Source: Methanosarcina sp. | GTDB taxonomy: Archaea; Halobacteriota; Methanosarcinia; Methanosarcinales; Methanosarcinaceae | Direction of reading: 5' to 3' | Length of the DNA stretch: 45,799 bases | Assembly (NCBI GenBank): GCA_003164755.1 | Contig: PLUB01000019.1 | Span: 1 to 45,799 of the forward strand | In this document: positions 18,083-29,017 of the stretch, piece by piece | How positions within the stretch are numbered: position 1 is the first letter of the stretch | Layout: each line of letters begins with the position of its first letter | Made by a program: the position numbers and the translations under genes | Notes under the pieces: model-generated | Told to the model about the DNA's origin: nothing | The model's database searches: none | The model's input: the letters and a program-made list of their open reading frames with translations, nothing else

Positions 18083-19950
18083 TTATTTTACTACAGCAAT
18101 GCGATCCCTGGGTTTGGGAGCCACCGGAGAGAAATACTTGAAGTAATTGACGGTGGCATTTAAATCCAGAGATCCATTAGTCCTATTGACCCGGCCTTCA
18201 GGACAGAAAAATTATTTCCTCCATCGGCCATGAATTTATCCACTGTTACGCGGTAAAAGTTGCTCGGATCGATAGAATTGCCGTTGATCTTTATGCTGGA
18301 GACATTGACCTTCTTGTCAACTGGGGCGCTTTTGTTCCATGTATAGCCGAACCCTTTTGAGACCTGTAGTACTTATACCTTTATCTCCAAGAGATGTGTT
18401 GTCGAACTGTTGCTCCAATAAGGCGTCTATTTGAGTTCCATTCAAGGTCATTATGACTAGGTTGTTTTCGAAGGGTTGGACACTGAAAGCCTCACCATAC
18501 GTGATATTAGCTGGAGATTTATTTCCACTCGTTTTAGGTTAGAAAGAATGCCTTCTGGGTTCGTGAAAGCTACCACAGCACCGCCATAACTTGGGTTAGA
18601 GTTGTTATAGAGCTGAGCATCGGCTATGAGATCACCCAGGACAGATTCACCTGAATCATTAGGTGTCGCTGTAATATTACCAGTGATGTTGACGATCACC
18701 TTGTTTGCAATGTGTGCAATCAGACATTTGTATTTCTTGACCAACTCAGCTACTCTGGAATCTTTAGAAACATTTCTGGCCACTATTATATTTCTGGCAT
18801 TTTTCGTGATAACAGCATGAGTCTCGTTGATGATCGTCAGATTGATATATGTAAGTACAGTACCCAGCGCGTAAGCTTGTGTCAGTATGTGACCATCGAT
18901 AAGAGTGTGGTAGGCTTGATGAGTGTGGCCGGTGATGAATACAGCTACTTCACGATCGGTATGTTTGACTACATCAAAAATGTGATTACTCTTAGTTATA
19001 TTCAGTTGCTTGTTATATAATGCATCTTTATCCTGAGAGACTCCTCCATCGTGTATGGGCACCACGATGGTTTTTACACCCATATCCTTCAGCTTCTTGA
19101 CGTATTTGTTAATGGTCTCAGTTTCATTTAAGAACTTGAGTCCTTTTACTGTGGAAGGACTAACTGTCGTCGGTGTATTCTCCAGGGCTATTCCAATGAA
19201 TCCTATGGGCACTCCCTGAACATAGGTAATATTATAAGCAGGGAATATTGTGGCGTTAGTGCTCTCATTGACTAAGTTTGCAGCCAGAAACTGGAAGTGT
19301 GCTCCTTCAAAGGACGAATTCCCCAGGTAGTCATCTTTCGAGTGGCAACCGCCTTTTTGAGTGCGCATGAGCTCGTCTAGTCCTTTATCGAGTTCGTGGT
19401 TACCAACTGCCGAAAACTTTACTCCCATCATGTTGAGAGCCATTATTGTTGGCTCGTTGTTGAAGTGGGCTGAGATCAGGGGCTAGCACCTATATTGTCA
19501 CCAGCTGAAACTACGATTGTATTTGGGTTCGTAGATTTAAGGTTCTTTATGTAGGTGGCTAGGTACTCAGCATCGCCAGATATATTACTCGTCTTATTTG
19601 TGTAATCATCTGACTGCTGGGTGGCTCAAGCTGGCCGTGGAAATCATTAATGGCTAGGATCTGGACTTCGATCTCGTCCTTTTTATTTACTGGAGAATAA
19701 ACACCTGCACGATCATACGGAGTACGTGAATACTGAGGATTAATTTCAATTACTTTATCATATACTTTATTGCTTTATCGACTTTATTCAAATTAGGTAC
19801 ATTGTTGCTGCTGGAATTTTGAATACCCTCCAACTGTGCCGTGCCTGCGATATTCATTAGCATTAAAAATACCAACACAATGATACCTAAAGCAATTATG
19901 TAGGTATGCTTTCTATTTGCTCTATCAAATGGAATCTTTTTCATTTTCAA
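18083..19950 (-). pseudogene. Secreted 5'-nucleotidase / UDP-sugar hydrolase-like protein, broken
   Basis: ATG 19950 (MKMKKIPFDRANRKHTYI) is followed by a membrane-anchoring or signal helix (IIALGIIVLVFLMLM). Frames then shift near 19750, 19580 and 19480. Metallophosphatase motifs survive across frames: INDFHGQLE, SAGDNIGAS, GNHELDKGLDEL, and ITGHTHQAYHTL, typical of the calcineurin-like domain of UshA-type enzymes. The C-terminal 5'-nucleotidase domain follows (VLGDLIADAQLYNNS…, VIMTLNGTQIDALLEQQF), shifted again near 18470 and 18360. The final TAA is at 18083. Intact homologues hydrolyse nucleotides outside the cell. At least five lesions. Confidence 0.88.
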
Positions 19951-20283
19951 GCCTCTTTATAAGGTTTAAACATTAATGATGAAAAAAATGATTACAACAT
20001 TAGAAGTACCAAATAAAAATTTGATTTTGAAATTACAACAAACTTGCAAAACTGCTTTTTTGCATTCTTTGCTGAACTTTGGAGTTAAGTCAGCTGGCTT
20101 ACTCATAAACTTTCTTCATTTCTTCGATATAGGTTAAATTTTTTGCAGATAACTACAAAACCCAGATTGTAGATGCAGGAATGAAGGTTTTCAGAAATTC
20201 TATTGTGAATAAGTAATTTGTACAAAACCTGTGGTTGAGAATCACTTTTGACACTTCAAATAGCAGGAGTGCGATAAATGCCC

Positions 20284-21108
20284 TTATACCTCGCTGTTCC
20301 ATAGTTCTGTGTCATCTGGCATTCCTTTTCTTATAATAAGGAGATATGCAACATTCATACTAAGTAAATATCCAGCATCAGGGTTTAAAGGATTAGGGCC
20401 TACCAGAGAGAATGCTATGAGTATAAAAGGAATAACGAACATAAAACAGTACAAAAATAAATTCTCGCGTCTGAAAGCTAATTCAAAACTCTCTTTTTTA
20501 AAAAAATCATGTATCAGATAGCTTTTCAGAATATACGCAAAAACTACTATGGAAATTAACCCTACAATAGTGCCACCTATAACATCTCCGATGAAATGTT
20601 TCCCGAGGTATACTCTTGAAAAAGCCATCAATACCATCGCGAAAGGAGTTAATATTTTGATTAGCCGATTGTCGAAAACAGTGGCACTTCTTCCCCATAG
20701 TGCGGTCGTAAGCGACACATGCCCTGAAGGAAAAGCAGGTTTACAGGCTTCTTGAAGAAGAAATGAATCAAGAATCTGGTTGTCAGGAAGAGCAAAGATG
20801 CTTTTTATTCTGTTTCCACTAAAAAGCGATGTACTTGTTATGTTATTTTCTAGGTTAATGACCTTTTTATCTACATAATAAGGTCTTGGAAATCCAACTA
20901 ATATTTTTAGAATATCGGTAACCAGTTCTGTCCACATAAATAGCTGAAACAGAAGAAAACTTTTTTTAAAATCAATACCGAAAATGGCTATAACTATGAT
21001 GGACACTATTAACGAGGGATATCCCATTTGAGTTATTTGTTGCATTAGATGTGTAAAACATTGGTTTCCAAGGTGTTGGAGACAAATTATAGGTTCAGTC
21101 TGGAACAT
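20284..21108 (-). CDS. PAP2-superfamily membrane phosphatase
   Basis: 274 residues with six or so hydrophobic helices and the three PAP2 phosphatase motifs: KILVGFPRP (K-x6-RP, residues 68-76), PSGH (127-130), and SRVYLGKHFIGD (SR-x5-H-x3-D, 164-175). Members remove phosphate from lipid or isoprenoid phosphates at the membrane. In a neighbourhood with glycosyltransferases and a flippase, an isoprenyl-diphosphate carrier is a plausible substrate (inference). I choose ATG 21108 because GGGAG lies 8 nt before it; the frame opens 16 codons earlier at a TTG. It lies between pseudogenes but is undamaged. Confidence 0.88.
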   Translation of the reverse strand: MFQTEPIICLQHLGNQCFTHLMQQITQMGYPSLIVSIIVIAIFGIDFKKSFLLFQLFMWTELVTDILKILVGFPRPYYVDKKVINLENNITSTSLFSGNRIKSIFALPDNQILDSFLLQEACKPAFPSGHVSLTTALWGRSATVFDNRLIKILTPFAMVLMAFSRVYLGKHFIGDVIGGTIVGLISIVVFAYILKSYLIHDFFKKESFELAFRRENLFLYCFMFVIPFILIAFSLVGPNPLNPDAGYLLSMNVAYLLIIRKGMPDDTELWNSEV

Positions 21109-21427
21109 TTTTATAGCTCCCAAAAAGAATAGTTTTTCGAATTTGAATCCTGTCAAAAAACACTCTAATATTTTTAGATCATTTAATACTTCTTTTTTGC
21201 TAAGGCCAGTAGCTAGTCCTCAATGGACTATCTAAATATTATTAATAGTCCTAAGCAAATACTGATTTCAAATTACTGTTAATATACATTAACAAATTAT
21301 TAGCTGAAGCAAAAAATGGGTTTTGATACAAAAGTGATTTATTTTAACACAAATTATGCTTAAAATGAATAGTTAAAACCTGTTATAGTTACTATGTGGT
21401 GCAAATACGTCACGAGAACAAAAAAAT

Positions 21428-21823
21428 CTAATTCCAAAATATGCACATGAGCAAAACAAGCTCTAATATTTTATGCTCCATTAACTGTGAAAGCTGCCCA
21501 ATAATATGGATGCTGGAAAGATTTATCTTCTGGAGATTCTTTGGCCATTTCGAGATATCTTTCTCCGTACTGTTACTATGAACTCTTTGCTTTTGCTTTC
21601 CCATTCTCTCGAGCAGTATCATTTTGTCTACACAATCTGCAACTTGGCTAGAAGTAAGGTCTCTAACACAGAGCTGAGCTTCCTGCAATGTCAAGGGGAT
21701 AACTCAATGAACAACATGATTGGAATAGAACCGCTCCATAAGTCTGGCTGTGGAGATATCCGGAACCGACCAGATACTGCTTTCAAGCATAAGACACCAA
21801 GATTGAGTGCCTCAAACATTTAA
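21428..21823 (-). pseudogene. Unidentified gene remnant
   Basis: Minus strand: ATG 21821 region reads MFEALNLGVLCLKAVSGRFR…GSIPIMLFIELSP to a stop, and in another frame LTLQEAQLCVRDLTSSQVADCVDKMILLERMGKQKQRV…ISKWPKNLQKINLSSIHIIGQLSQLMEHKILELV to a stop at 21428. Residue composition is gene-like in both halves, suggesting one frameshifted gene. I cannot place the family. The plus-strand frame over the same bases looks like a shadow. Confidence 0.35.
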
Positions 21824-22271
21824 TATTTTTTGATATAAAGGATTTTATCAGTAGTTCAGAGCATGCCCAAAAAGCTGGAAAATGACTAAATTTTTCGTTA
21901 TAATTTCTGATAATTGAGCACTAGTTAGCAAGTTTAGTGTGCGGAAACTCAAAGGAATCTTCGCTTTTCCCTGATGTCAGCCATGCTTGATTAAAGTTTC
22001 ACCATCCTTCAACTAGTCCATGCATTTGAAAGAGATTTAGCTTGCTTCAAAAGTGAATATGCATATAGATTAGATTCCATCCGAAAAGTCATGGATGGCA
22101 TGTTGTAAAGTATCTAGACAGGGAGCGTTACATTTACATAAACTTTGTGAGCTCATTAGAAGCCCACAGTGGGGTTTAATTTATAAAGTTGATGGTTATT
22201 ACTAACTTATTGAAAAATATGTCTTTATAATTTGTCTAAAGCATAATTTTAAATAAGTCAATGATAAACTA

Positions 22272-22437
22272 TTAGCGTGGTGATTTAACTTCACCATGGG
22301 ATTCTAACGAGCTCATAAAGGTTCCGTCTATTTCCCCGGCCTGTCTGGTTACTTTACGACATGCTATTAATGACTTTATGTGAAAGCCTAGTTTATCTAT
22401 AGATTGTAAAGTTCGATCTATCTTTTAAAATTCCATA
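22272..22437 (-). pseudogene. Unidentified short coding remnant
   Basis: Minus-strand frame KIDRTLQSIDKLGFHIKSLI, then ACRKVTRQAGEIDGTFMSSL, then ESHGEVKSPR and a TAA. No start codon is in frame; upstream DNA in another frame reads NLDVLEIGRYGILK, so a frameshift near 22435 is likely. Not recognised. Confidence 0.3.
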
Positions 22438-22917
22438 CCTTCCAATTTCCAGAACATCCAAATTTTTTAATTTTGAGATGGGTTTGACTCAGTCTTTCTT
22501 GATTTTTTTAACCTACAATAATTAGATATCGTTATACATAATAAATCACACTTTTCTATGTTTATCGTGACAACTGTATAGTTTCTAATTTTATTCATTC
22601 ATCAATTTGGGAAGTAAAAACAATACACTGATTTTTAGCTTTCCTGAGAAGGAATTTCGCAGACTATTTTTTACCCGATGTTAAAAATATGACAGCAACA
22701 TTACTGTCCAAAATGGGATACAATCACAAATAGCTTAATATACCCAAGAATACAACTATTTATTCAATATTATAACAGCTTAAAATTTAATGTAACTTTC
22801 AATGAATAATGATAGGTAAATAAGCAAACAAATTATAGGTCTGTGTGTATCTGCGAAATTCATTAAAGAATATAATAAAGAGGATTTCAATAAACTCCAA
22901 TTAATCGAGGTATATAG

Positions 22918-23076
22918 ATGATTCATGAACAACAGGGTTTATCGAACTCATCGTATTTTGCTCCAGCTGTTCTAGATAGAAACTCAAATGAAGATTATTG
23001 GAAAACGACAAAAAAACTATTAACTTCAATAAAATCATTTAAAAATATTGAAGTATTTAAAGAAGGAAAAGGGTGA
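22918..23076 (+). CDS. Hypothetical 52-residue protein
   Basis: ATG at 22918 with GAGGT six bases upstream. MIHEQQGLSNSSYFAPAVLD, then RNSNEDYWKTTKKLLTSIKS and FKNIEVFKEGKG. Soluble, mixed charge, with a likely C-terminal helix. No family recognised. It converges with the lysine-rich gene at 23151-23447. The ribosome site and even residue use favour a real small gene, but it could also be the start of a larger lost gene. Confidence 0.4.
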   Translation: MIHEQQGLSNSSYFAPAVLDRNSNEDYWKTTKKLLTSIKSFKNIEVFKEGKG

Positions 23077-23150
23077 ATTTGGGAAAAATTCATATTAACA
23101 TATATAAATATCGCATTATTCAACTAGTAACTAAATTGTACTTATCCCCT

Positions 23151-23447
23151 CTACCAGCCTTTTTTATACTTCTTTGGAAGCTTTTTTTCCTTATCTGTAT
23201 CTTTTCTTTTTCTTTCCGATCTCTTAGCTTTTTTTGCTTCAGGAGTCGCGAATTTCGAAATAGTTTGACTTTCGGATCCTTTTTTTAATTCTGGAGTCGT
23301 TCCTCTTATAGATGTCGAAAAAGAGGACGGTTTCTTCTCCTCATCTTTCTCTTTTTTCATAAACTTTTTCACGCCACTAATTACTTTATCCAATGGGTTA
23401 CTCCATTTAGTGGATTTTTTCTCATTATTAGGATTCTTAGCAACCAT
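23151..23447 (-). CDS. Lysine-rich basic small protein
   Basis: 98 residues from ATG 23447 (MVAKNPNNEKKSTKWSN), with AAAGGG seven bases before it; the frame stays open 13 codons further up without a better site. More than a quarter of residues are Lys or Arg, with blocks such as KKFMKKEKDEEKK, EAKKAKRSERKRK and a C-terminal KKLPKKYKKGW. No membrane segment. Probably disordered and nucleic-acid associated (inference). A 46-residue protein of similar character lies at 45062-45202. Confidence 0.6.
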   Translation of the reverse strand: MVAKNPNNEKKSTKWSNPLDKVISGVKKFMKKEKDEEKKPSSFSTSIRGTTPELKKGSESQTISKFATPEAKKAKRSERKRKDTDKEKKLPKKYKKGW

Positions 23448-23486
23448 AAATATACCCTTTCTCACTCTCATTACAATTGTCTGCAA

Positions 23487-24646
23487 GATTAATGAATTAG
23501 TAGGGTAAAAATGGTAACTTTAGTAAAAAAAAGTTTCGGAACTCAATTTCAAATTAAGAGATTTTCTAATATCTTCTGAAATCGCAAAAATTCATCATCA
23601 TTTTCTGAATTATGTGATTGAAGAGAATTTCGGAAAAAAATTACACATTTGAACTCCTTGATTCTTACAGAAATTTGTCAGAATTCTCTACAATATGATA
23701 TATAGTGTATCTCTACCGGGTTAATATATAAGTTCCAGTAAACTCATAATTAATTACATCTTTAAAAAGCAATGAGATTTCAAAGCAATTATTCATGTTG
23801 AAATCACTCAAATTTCTCTAAACGCGAAAAAAACGGAAAAAAAGGAGTCCTTATTTCCTTTTTCCCATTTTTTTTGCGTTCCATGGTTTACATCCAAGTT
23901 AAAATAGCAATGTGAATATTATAATATCCTCTAACCGCTACTTTTTTTGAAATTGTTACTATTTGATGTGAATAATTCTATTTTTAAACATCAATATATG
24001 TGCATAACTTTAGCTTTGGCTATGAATTAATCAATGATTTTTATGAACCGACATCCTACATATGCACACAGAAGTATTTGTTTGGCTATTTGCCCACTAT
24101 TATTCATTGAAAATTACATTAATTTTTAGGCTACTATCGTGTTGAAAAATAAATGGATTCCTGTTTACATCCACTGAAAGTGGGTTTGAATTTAATCGAC
24201 GAAACAATGAGGGATATATCAAGAACGTTAGCCAAAATTGAGATTGTAAACTTCCATTTTTCATTGATTAGTCAACGCATAGTATACAAGAAAAAGTAGT
24301 TAGTTGAGACTCTTGTTTTTCCATCCATCACACGACCTAAACTCTTGTAATCATAATATAGATCATCTATGAATCAACAGCAAACTTATACTTATTAGCT
24401 ATTTTGATTAAGTACTTAATTTGTTCGACCGACATCAAGTAATTTACCTTCTCAATTTTTGAAGAGCCATAAACAAAACTTTTCAGAATATTGCTATCAA
24501 AGTTAAGTATCTGAAAGGGCAAATAGATAAAATTGATTCCATAATTTTGTATTTGTGCTTTTTAGAGTTAAATGATCTCAAAGAAAGGTCTGACTTAAGC
24601 CTCTTAAATCTTACTTAGACTAATATTTGTTAAAGTCAACTCACCA
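23487..24646. other. 1.2-kb non-coding region
   Basis: No gene seen. Bases 24052-24175 align with 37262-37380 (blocks GACAT, TTTGCC…CTATTATTCATT, ATTAATTTTTAGGCTACT, TTGAAAAATAAATG), making this a third site carrying part of the diverged dispersed repeat family. A purine-rich stretch with poly-A/T lies at 23830-23880. Confidence 0.55.
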
Positions 24647-25834
24647 TTACTTCATCAATACTCGACGGTAAACATCTAATTCAGTTTTTATCCGTGCGTC
24701 CCAATTTCTCTGAGTTAATATGGTTTTTCTTGCATTTATTCCAATTTTTTTCCTCAGTTCATCATTGGTATACAAAAGTGTAATATTGTCTACAAAACTA
24801 TCAATGTCACCGGATTCGGCTAAAAGTCCATTTTCCATATTTTTTATGAGATTTCGTGTTGTACCACTATCAAATGCTACGACAGGCTTTTCACAAGCCA
24901 TAGCTTCTTGCACTGAACGATTCATATTACTATAAAGACTTGTAGCGATAACAACATCAGAAATTGAAAGATATTCGATAATTTCACTTAGTGAGAGTCC
25001 ACCAAGAAACCTTACTCTATTATCCACTTTAAGTTCTTTTGAGAGATTTATTAGTGACTCTTTTAGGGGTCCACGGCCAGCAATCAACAGATATGAATTA
25101 TTTGGATCAGATGCATCAAGAAATAATTTAAATGATTTGATAGCCAAATCAATGTTTTTAACAGATTCCAGAGAGCTTGTAGATAGAATAATAAAACTTG
25201 AATGTTCAACTGACAATTTATCGATTAGTGATTTCTTTTTGTCTATGGGTCTGTAGACTTCAGTATCAATTCCATGATAAACGGGGGTAACTTTATTGCC
25301 CCAAAGTTTTTTAAATTTATCAATGCTAAAAGATCCGTCGTCGAGTACAATAGATGCATTTGGCTTACACAATTTTGCTAATACTGTTTCATATATATCG
25401 GCTGTTTTTGAATATGCAGCACCTGATCCATGAAGCATGCCCACTACCGGAATTCCTAATATTTTCCCAATAATTGTGCAGTAAACAACATTAGAAATTC
25501 CATGAGCATGGATAATATCTGGGCGTTCCATTTTTTTTAGTGTTGAATACACACTAATCGAATATAACAAATCAATGAACGGCAAGACTGGTATTTTTTT
25601 AATAAATTTCAACGACAAAACTCTTGTCCTTATAATTTTTATCCCAAAATTCTTATCAAACTCTCTACAACTATCACCTAAATTTGGTGCAATTATAATT
25701 TGATCTTTCAAATAGGAATTTATTTTTGTGGATAGTTCTTGAATATGTGTTGCTGAACCTCCTATGAAAGGATAAAATTGATATACTACTCTGGCGACAC
25801 AAATTTCTTGTGCTAATTGCTCTGTTGAATTCAT
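24647..25834 (-). CDS. GT4-family glycosyltransferase
   Basis: 395 residues with a GT-B fold. N-terminal domain opens with YQFYPFIGGSATHIQELSTK, the usual glycine-rich acceptor loop. HAHGISNVVY and GMLHGSG follow. The C-terminal nucleotide-sugar domain has AGRGPLKESLINL, RVRFLGGLSLSEIIEYLS and the EX7E-type site NRSVQEAMACEKPVVAFDSG (first Glu 310). It transfers sugar from a nucleotide donor, probably building a surface polysaccharide or glycan; the exact sugar cannot be told. GGAG is five bases before the ATG. It is divergent from the flippase at 27584 across 1.7 kb of non-coding DNA. Confidence 0.88.
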   Translation of the reverse strand: MNSTEQLAQEICVARVVYQFYPFIGGSATHIQELSTKINSYLKDQIIIAPNLGDSCREFDKNFGIKIIRTRVLSLKFIKKIPVLPFIDLLYSISVYSTLKKMERPDIIHAHGISNVVYCTIIGKILGIPVVGMLHGSGAAYSKTADIYETVLAKLCKPNASIVLDDGSFSIDKFKKLWGNKVTPVYHGIDTEVYRPIDKKKSLIDKLSVEHSSFIILSTSSLESVKNIDLAIKSFKLFLDASDPNNSYLLIAGRGPLKESLINLSKELKVDNRVRFLGGLSLSEIIEYLSISDVVIATSLYSNMNRSVQEAMACEKPVVAFDSGTTRNLIKNMENGLLAESGDIDSFVDNITLLYTNDELRKKIGINARKTILTQRNWDARIKTELDVYRRVLMK

Positions 25835-26399
25835 AATTGCTCCTTTTTACGCCCTTCATAAATTTCGTTTGGTCAGAAGTTGCTGAAAATAGCAAACGAG
25901 ATATTTTGTTATGAATTTCACATAAAATGAGAGTCTACTTATTTTTCGAATTTAGTCGATCAATTCCTAAAAATGGTTTTACATATTTTATTTTGTTGAA
26001 AGCATTAAACTGATACTGACAACGTTAAACGTTAACACTATTTAAAATAATATACAGTATATCTTTTATAAACTTTCCTATTTTATTGGTTCAATTTTTT
26101 AACTTTTTTGTGCTTTCTTAATATAGAACTTGCACAATTGGACTGAAAATTATTTGATATGAACCTTATAAACTATAACATAGCGAAGTCTTTCCACGCC
26201 CACCAATAAATAACTTCATCTCAGCCCCTACAATAGGTTTATAATTCATTTCGGTTAAAATTAACTCTAAACTACTTCAGAAAATAACTTAAATATCCCC
26301 AAATCAATCATTTTTTATATTTTAGTCCAGTCTCGATTTTCTGTATAAGAAAACTAAATGAATACCAAAATATAATATCAATTTACAAAAGTTAACGAA

Positions 26400-26615
26400 G
26401 TGAAAACTGGTGTCGTCATGGCTAGATCTTGTAAATTAACTCCGAAATACAACAGAGTATTGGGAAAATATTTTTTTGGACTTCCATAGACTCTTGGTTC
26501 CAAATTTGATGCCATAACGTATCAGACGTTCAATGATTGGATGAACAATGGGGAGATTACCAAAAATCATATCAGAGATCTATTTCTCTACATAAGTACC
26601 GTAGCGTGGCTTTAA
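26400..26615 (+). pseudogene. Small unidentified ORF with an in-frame TAG
   Basis: From GTG 26400 (or ATG 26418, MARSCKLTPKYNRVLGKYFFGLP) the frame meets TAG at 26487-26489. It then runs on for 41 codons as TLGSKFDAITYQTFNDWMNN, GEITKNHIRDLFLYISTVAWL to TAA. Residue use is protein-like on both sides of the TAG. No family recognised. Either a relic, or an amber codon decoded as pyrrolysine. Confidence 0.3.
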
Positions 26616-27248
26616 AACTAACTATACGTAACGTTTATATATCCAACGCGTATATGATCTATGCTCGTACTTAAATTAATATAGGTACGTATGTCAATAT
26701 TAATCGGAATATAATTTTGTATAATCATATATTCCAAAATTTAGTATTTTAATACAAAAAGATACTCAAATAATTGTTCATGAGATTATCCTTAAATTCA
26801 TTTTGCTTTCAGTAATTAAAAGCTTTCAGGATAATTCTCACGATGAAAAAAACTGGTTTCTAATTTAAAAACAAACTTCAAATAAACGAATTTTGATCAA
26901 TGGGAGATTACACTCGAGTACAAAGAAAATGGAATTTCTATAAAATCAGATCTTTAATTTTTTCATAAAAGATTCATTTTTTTATGAAAATTTGGATGCA
27001 CAAATTATTTCGAAAAATGAAGAAAGGAAAAATTATTGAGATTGGACTTGAGTTTCCTTAAATTAGACTTCCACATTGAAACTGAGAACCCAGTATTATT
27101 AGGTTTCAAGCATTTTAATAATACTATTCAGTACAGATCCCTAATCTTTGATTTTTCTACTCAACTACATAAATTCTATAACAGAAAGAAGTTTAGATAG
27201 AAGAAGTTACTATAAAAATTAAACCGGAGATTTGTGGGTATTATGATG

Positions 27249-27330
27249 AACCCCCTAAATTTCATCATATGCTAATATTATATATAATGTAAAAGACTCA
27301 TGAAAAATTAGAGGTTTATTGAAATTCTCT
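27249..27330 (-). repeat. IS left-end relic, copy B
   Basis: Minus strand: AGAGAATTTCAATAAACCTC, TTTTTCATGAGTC, then GCATATGATGAAATTTAGGGGG. Block order as in 4671-4750 and 34893-34971. The ATG frame begins MMKFRGFIIIPTNLR and soon ends. Confidence 0.5.
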
Positions 27331-27583
27331 TATATTAAACCATATTTTGAAGAGATTTTTAATCAAGAAGCTTTCTATAACCACTTAAATTGTGTCATTT
27401 ACTTATAATTGATTTAAATGCTTAGTGAGAACAAGAGGTTTCAATAAAAACACCATAATGAATCGTATATTGTTTAGTTGTTTAAACTGGGGTGGGGTTT
27501 TTTGAGTGATCGAACAGTAAGTCTTTTTAAGACTTCATTTAAACAAAAAGGATCAGTTCTATAATTACTAGAGATGTGATCTT

Positions 27584-29017
27584 TTGTCTGAAATTAAAAA
27601 ATTTATTTCCGATGTTGGTGTAACATTTTTCTCTTCTTTAATGGCAGTACTCATAGCTTTTCCTATTAACGTTTTGTTGGGAAGATATCTGGGAGCCAGT
27701 GATCTTGGATTATATAAGATGGTAAATACTATTTTTAGCACCTTGATTCTTTTCATCACGTTTGGAATTCCTGCATCTGTAATCAAATACCTAGCCGAGT
27801 TTTCTGGAGATTCCAAAAAGCAACAGGAGGTCGTTTCTTCATGTGTTATTACATCTCTAGTACTTGGAATAATATCATTTTTGTTTACATATTTAACTTC
27901 TGATTTATTTGCCAGCTTTTTTGGTATGCCCCAGTTATCAGTGTTGCTAAAAATGTTATCTTTTGCCTACCCTTTCTACATTCTAACTAGTATGCTTCTC
28001 TCAGTTTTAAATGGATTTCGGGAAATGACCAAAAATGCATGGTCTACAATTGTTCAGAGTTTGTCTCTCTTTATCATTACTTTTTTGCTTCTGTTCACTT
28101 ATGGTATAGAAGGTGCAGTTCTTGCAATAGTAATTTCTTCGATCTGCACATCCATTTTTATGATGCTTACCTACAGATTGCCTCGAATATCTTGGGTTAA
28201 CTATTTTCAACTAACAAAGAAAATGATTTCTTTTGGCTCCATAACTCTATTTTCAAATGCTGTTAATTTAATTAATTATCAAGCTGATGTGCTTCTGATT
28301 GGATATTTCCTTTCATCGAGAGAATTAGGAGTTTACAGTGTTTCAGTTATGTTTGCAAAAATTATATGGATACTACCAGATTCTATTCAGAAAATTACTT
28401 TCCCCTTGATTTCGGAATTTTATGCAAAAAAAATGGATGACCCTATCAAGATTGTTGTAGATCGTTGCATGAAATATAGCAGCATTTTTTTAGTTTTATC
28501 TAGTATGTTCTTTGTTTTTTTTGGGAAGCAGATTATAACTTTAATCTTTGGAGCAGAATTTGAGCAGGCTTATATGCCTTTAAATATTTTATTGGTTGGT
28601 ACAGTTCTATTCGGGATAACAAAATCTGTCGGCTCAATTTTTGCTAGTGTCGGAAAGCTGAATCTTGTGTATAGAATTCCATTAGTTTCAGCAATCATCA
28701 ACGTCATATTGAACCTAATATTGATTCCTATTTATGGAATTAATGGAGCGGCAATTGCGACTACTGTATCCTTTCTAGTTTCAATGGTCCTTATGTTTTA
28801 TTTTATGAGTTCTTTATTAAGTATAAACATTGACTATGGATGGTACTTCAGGTTACTAATCCAGTCAATCGTTATATTCTGCCTTTATTTTGGTCTGAGT
28901 AAGTCAATAAATAATATCTTATTAGGATCAGTTCTAATATTAATGCAAATTATTTCATCTGCATTAGTTATTCCTACTAATGATAAGAAAAAGGTATTCC
29001 AATTGATTGGAATATGA
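27584..29017 (+). CDS. Polysaccharide/oligosaccharide flippase (MOP superfamily)
   Basis: 477 residues, about 12-14 membrane helices, opening with SEIKKFISDVGVTFFSSLMA and the conserved NVLLGRYLGASDLGLYKMV of Wzx-like polysaccharide exporters. Further marks: FGIPASVIKYLAE, INYQADVLLIGYFLSSRELGVYSVS at the centre, and NLILIPIYGINGAAIATTVS near the end, all typical of the family. It moves lipid-linked sugars across the cytoplasmic membrane. It starts at TTG 27584, with GATGTGATC directly upstream matching the anti-Shine-Dalgarno end. Presumed partner of the nearby glycosyltransferases. Confidence 0.9.
   Translation: MSEIKKFISDVGVTFFSSLMAVLIAFPINVLLGRYLGASDLGLYKMVNTIFSTLILFITFGIPASVIKYLAEFSGDSKKQQEVVSSCVITSLVLGIISFLFTYLTSDLFASFFGMPQLSVLLKMLSFAYPFYILTSMLLSVLNGFREMTKNAWSTIVQSLSLFIITFLLLFTYGIEGAVLAIVISSICTSIFMMLTYRLPRISWVNYFQLTKKMISFGSITLFSNAVNLINYQADVLLIGYFLSSRELGVYSVSVMFAKIIWILPDSIQKITFPLISEFYAKKMDDPIKIVVDRCMKYSSIFLVLSSMFFVFFGKQIITLIFGAEFEQAYMPLNILLVGTVLFGITKSVGSIFASVGKLNLVYRIPLVSAIINVILNLILIPIYGINGAAIATTVSFLVSMVLMFYFMSSLLSINIDYGWYFRLLIQSIVIFCLYFGLSKSINNILLGSVLILMQIISSALVIPTNDKKKVFQLIGI

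Larger units (their letters stand above)
21157..22917. other. 1.8-kb region with gene remnants only
   Basis: Two protein-like remnants are noted separately (21428-21823 and 22272-22437, minus strand). A further fragment near 22025-22105, minus strand, reads MESNLYAYSLLKQAKSLSNAWTS before a stop. No intact gene, RNA gene or ribosome site is seen. Confidence 0.55.
25835..27583. other. 1.7-kb divergent intergenic region
   Basis: Lies between the divergent glycosyltransferase and flippase genes. It contains one small amber-interrupted frame (26400-26615) and an IS-left-end relic (27249-27330). The rest is AT-rich and shows no gene. Promoters of both flanking genes should be here, but I cannot single out TATA boxes with confidence because AT runs are everywhere. 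Confidence 0.6.

Noticed and set aside
22290..22305. Short hairpin GGTGA/TCACC considered as a regulatory element
   Set aside because: Only 5-6 bp arms inside a coding remnant; expected by chance.
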